Source: Collinsella aerofaciens
GTDB lineage: Bacteria; Actinomycetota; Coriobacteriia; Coriobacteriales; Coriobacteriaceae
Direction of reading: 5' to 3'
Length of the DNA: 39,675 nucleotides
Assembly (NCBI RefSeq): GCF_015555045.1
Contig: NZ_JADNJQ010000021.1
Location: 1-39,675, forward strand
The translations under genes and the position numbers were made by a program. Shown piece by piece: positions 38,608-39,675 of this stretch. The notes beneath the pieces are model-generated. The model made no database searches. It was not told the DNA's origin and saw only the letters and a list, made by a program, of their open reading frames with translations. Numbering within the stretch: position 1 is the first letter of the stretch; the number at the start of each line of letters is the position of its first letter.

Positions 38608-39027
38608 GTGGACGAATACTCGTTCGCGACGGTCGACGAGTACCGCATCGACACCGGCGACGCGGCGACCCCCGACGAGCGCGTGGCCGCCGAGCTGTCG
38701 CGGCAGAGCGCGAAGCTCCGCGCGACGCTCGGCATGAGCCGGACGCGCACCCTGACGGGGGACGCGGCGGCGCTGGCGCGGGACCTCGTGACCGACGCGG
38801 CCCGCAAGAAGCTCGTGCAGCCGGCCTGCGCGCCCATGGGCGTGGAGGACCTCACCGGCGTCTCGCAGTCGAGCTTCACGGCCAACGGGTTCCAGGGGAG
38901 CTTCACCTTCCAGAACCCGAGCGGAACGGCCTACTTCGACCGCTCGACCCTCACCGCGCTCAAGAGGCTCCTCGGGCGCGGCCAGCGCATCGGCACCGTG
39001 TGCCCGAGCTACGGGGGCAGGCCGTGA
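38608..39027 (+). CDS. Head-tail connector / head completion protein
   Basis: A 139-residue protein starting at GTG with AAGGAGG upstream. The helical first half and compact second half, and the position right after the capsid gene, fit the adaptor (SPP1 gp15 or Gp19-like) that binds the portal. The assignment leans on gene order. Its stop overlaps the next start (TGATG). Confidence 0.6.
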   Translation: MDEYSFATVDEYRIDTGDAATPDERVAAELSRQSAKLRATLGMSRTRTLTGDAAALARDLVTDAARKKLVQPACAPMGVEDLTGVSQSSFTANGFQGSFTFQNPSGTAYFDRSTLTALKRLLGRGQRIGTVCPSYGGRP

Positions 39028-39377
39028 TGGGCGAGGAGGTGACGGTGCTGTCGAGCACGGTGACGGGCAGGGACGCCATGGGCGAGCCCACCGTCGAGTG
39101 GGAGGCCACCGTCGTCCCGGGATGCCTCGTGCGGCCCCTGGCGGGCTCGGATGCGGGGGACGCCGCCCGGCCGGACGGCATCGAGGCGAGCTACTCCATC
39201 GCATTCCCCAAGACGTACGCGGGGCCGCCGCTGGCGCGCTGCCGCATCGCCCTGACGGGGCGCGGCATGCCAGCCGACCCCGACACCGCGCTGCTGGTCG
39301 TCGGCTACCCCGACATCACGGACCCCTGCCCCACGGCGTGGAACATGACGGCGACGGCGGGGAGGGTCCATGGCTGA
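39027..39377 (+). CDS. Head closure (stopper) protein
   Basis: A 116-residue beta-rich protein with VTVLSSTVTGRDAMGEPTVEWE at its start, the wording common to phage head-closure proteins (SPP1 gp16 class) that plug the head and bind the tail. Translational coupling at both ends and the gene order support this. Confidence 0.65.
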   Translation: MGEEVTVLSSTVTGRDAMGEPTVEWEATVVPGCLVRPLAGSDAGDAARPDGIEASYSIAFPKTYAGPPLARCRIALTGRGMPADPDTALLVVGYPDITDPCPTAWNMTATAGRVHG

Positions 39378-39598
39378 CAGGATCAAGTTCGGGCGCTTCG
39401 TCCACAGCGACGCGGGCGTCATCGCCGTCACGAAGGGCGCGGGAGTCCGCGCCTGGGTGGCGACCGAGACCGCCCGCCTCGCGGCGAGGGCCAACGCCGA
39501 GGCCGCATCGCACCACGTGCCGTCGGGCTACCGCAGGTCCCTCGAGAAGAAATACCAGGGGACATTCGACAGCGCCCCCTACGTGGGCGTCGTCAAGT
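39370..39598 (+). pseudogene. gp10-like morphogenesis gene interrupted by an IS element
   Basis: The first 76 codons (MADRIKFGRFVHSDAGVIAV, later TARLAARANAEAA and SGYRRSLEKKYQG, then APYVGVV) resemble HK97 gp10-like / minor tail proteins, normally 110-140 residues. At about 39599 the phage sequence gives way to an IS end; the frame happens to stay open to the window edge but is then IS sequence. The gene is therefore broken, unless its 3' part still works beyond the window. Confidence 0.7.
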
Positions 39599-39675
39599 TG
39601 GATTGGCAACACCTATTTGGACGATTCCGGGAGGGACAGCCCCGCCTCCCTGAACTCGACCGGAGACATGTAGCC
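39599..39675 (-). mobile_element. IS3-family insertion sequence, left end
   Basis: The terminus begins with TGGATTGGCAACACC, the TG-start usual for IS3-family ends. It is followed on the minus strand by the 3' end of a transposase. Base composition drops at the boundary. Only 77 bases are in the window, so the other end and any target duplication are not visible. Confidence 0.75.
39613..39675 (-). CDS. IS3-family transposase (OrfB), C-terminal fragment
   Basis: The minus strand reads GYMSPVEFREAGLSLPESSK and then TAG. The phrase (Y/G)YxSPxEFR just before the stop is the usual C-terminus of IS3-family DDE transposases. The remainder lies beyond the window edge. Confidence 0.75.
   Translation of the reverse strand, partial: GYMSPVEFREAGLSLPESSK

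Larger units (their letters stand above)
18318..39675. mobile_element. Prophage, left portion (siphovirus-type head and packaging genes)
   Basis: A contiguous phage genome follows the tRNA-Lys: integrase, HicBA, repressor/cro switch, early and replication genes, late regulator, HNH, terminases, portal, head genes. The gene order (lysogeny genes leftward, all others rightward) is classic for temperate siphoviruses with P27-like small terminase and SPP1-like portal. Tail, lysis and right att are not in the window. The left boundary is placed after the tRNA terminator by inference; the true att core probably lies in the tRNA. An IS3-family element has inserted near 39599. Confidence 0.9.

Overview
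This window looks like Actinomycetota, class Coriobacteriia, and most likely a Collinsella-type gut bacterium. That is inferred from high GC, translated protein sequences (a Rho factor with a very long Ala/Lys/Arg-rich N-terminus, CarD, PncB, ProA/ProB) and dispersed intergenic hairpins of a kind I associate with Collinsella. No rRNA or other taxonomic marker is present, so the genus is an inference.

Positions 1-18317 are ordinary chromosome: a tRNA-Ala(CGC) unit; a tail-anchored coiled-coil protein; nicotinate phosphoribosyltransferase (pncB); glutamate 5-kinase (proB), an opposed S33 (proline iminopeptidase-like) hydrolase and glutamate-5-semialdehyde dehydrogenase (proA); an HD-domain protein; a CarD-family regulator; argS; rho; an unknown membrane protein with a VanZ-like partner; a ROK sugar kinase; a class I/II aminotransferase; and a tRNA-His / tRNA-Lys / tRNA-Lys cluster. 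Many transcription units are separated by clear intrinsic terminators, several of them bidirectional.

From just after the second tRNA-Lys (about 18318) to the window end (39675) lies the left part of a tailed-phage prophage. In order: a tyrosine integrase pointing at the tRNA; a HicBA toxin-antitoxin pair; an accessory block; a divergent repressor/cro-like switch with visible promoters and operator half-sites; an early rightward operon (XRE protein, small membrane proteins, a ParB-like protein, a second tyrosine recombinase, a DUF6291-like replication protein and a chain of tiny overlapping genes); a sigma-region-4-like regulator; a striking array of 10-bp direct repeats in front of a candidate late promoter; then HNH nuclease, ParB/DUF4417 protein, JAMM-motif protein, small and large terminase, SPP1-type portal, MuF-like head protein, scaffold, major capsid and head-completion genes. 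The next morphogenesis gene (gp10-like) is interrupted at about 39599 by an IS3-family element whose transposase 3' end is the last thing in the window. The right attachment site, tail and lysis genes are outside.

The most unusual content is in the prophage's DNA-level architecture: two separate arrays of hexamers repeated at about 10 bp (one inside a coding gene, one upstream of the late operon), a 12-bp repeat block inside the replication gene that may be the phage origin, a 225-bp non-coding segment made of successive strong hairpins, and a second recombinase translationally coupled to a ParB-like gene, which suggests plasmid-like maintenance. Functions assigned here come from reading motifs by eye; no database search was run.
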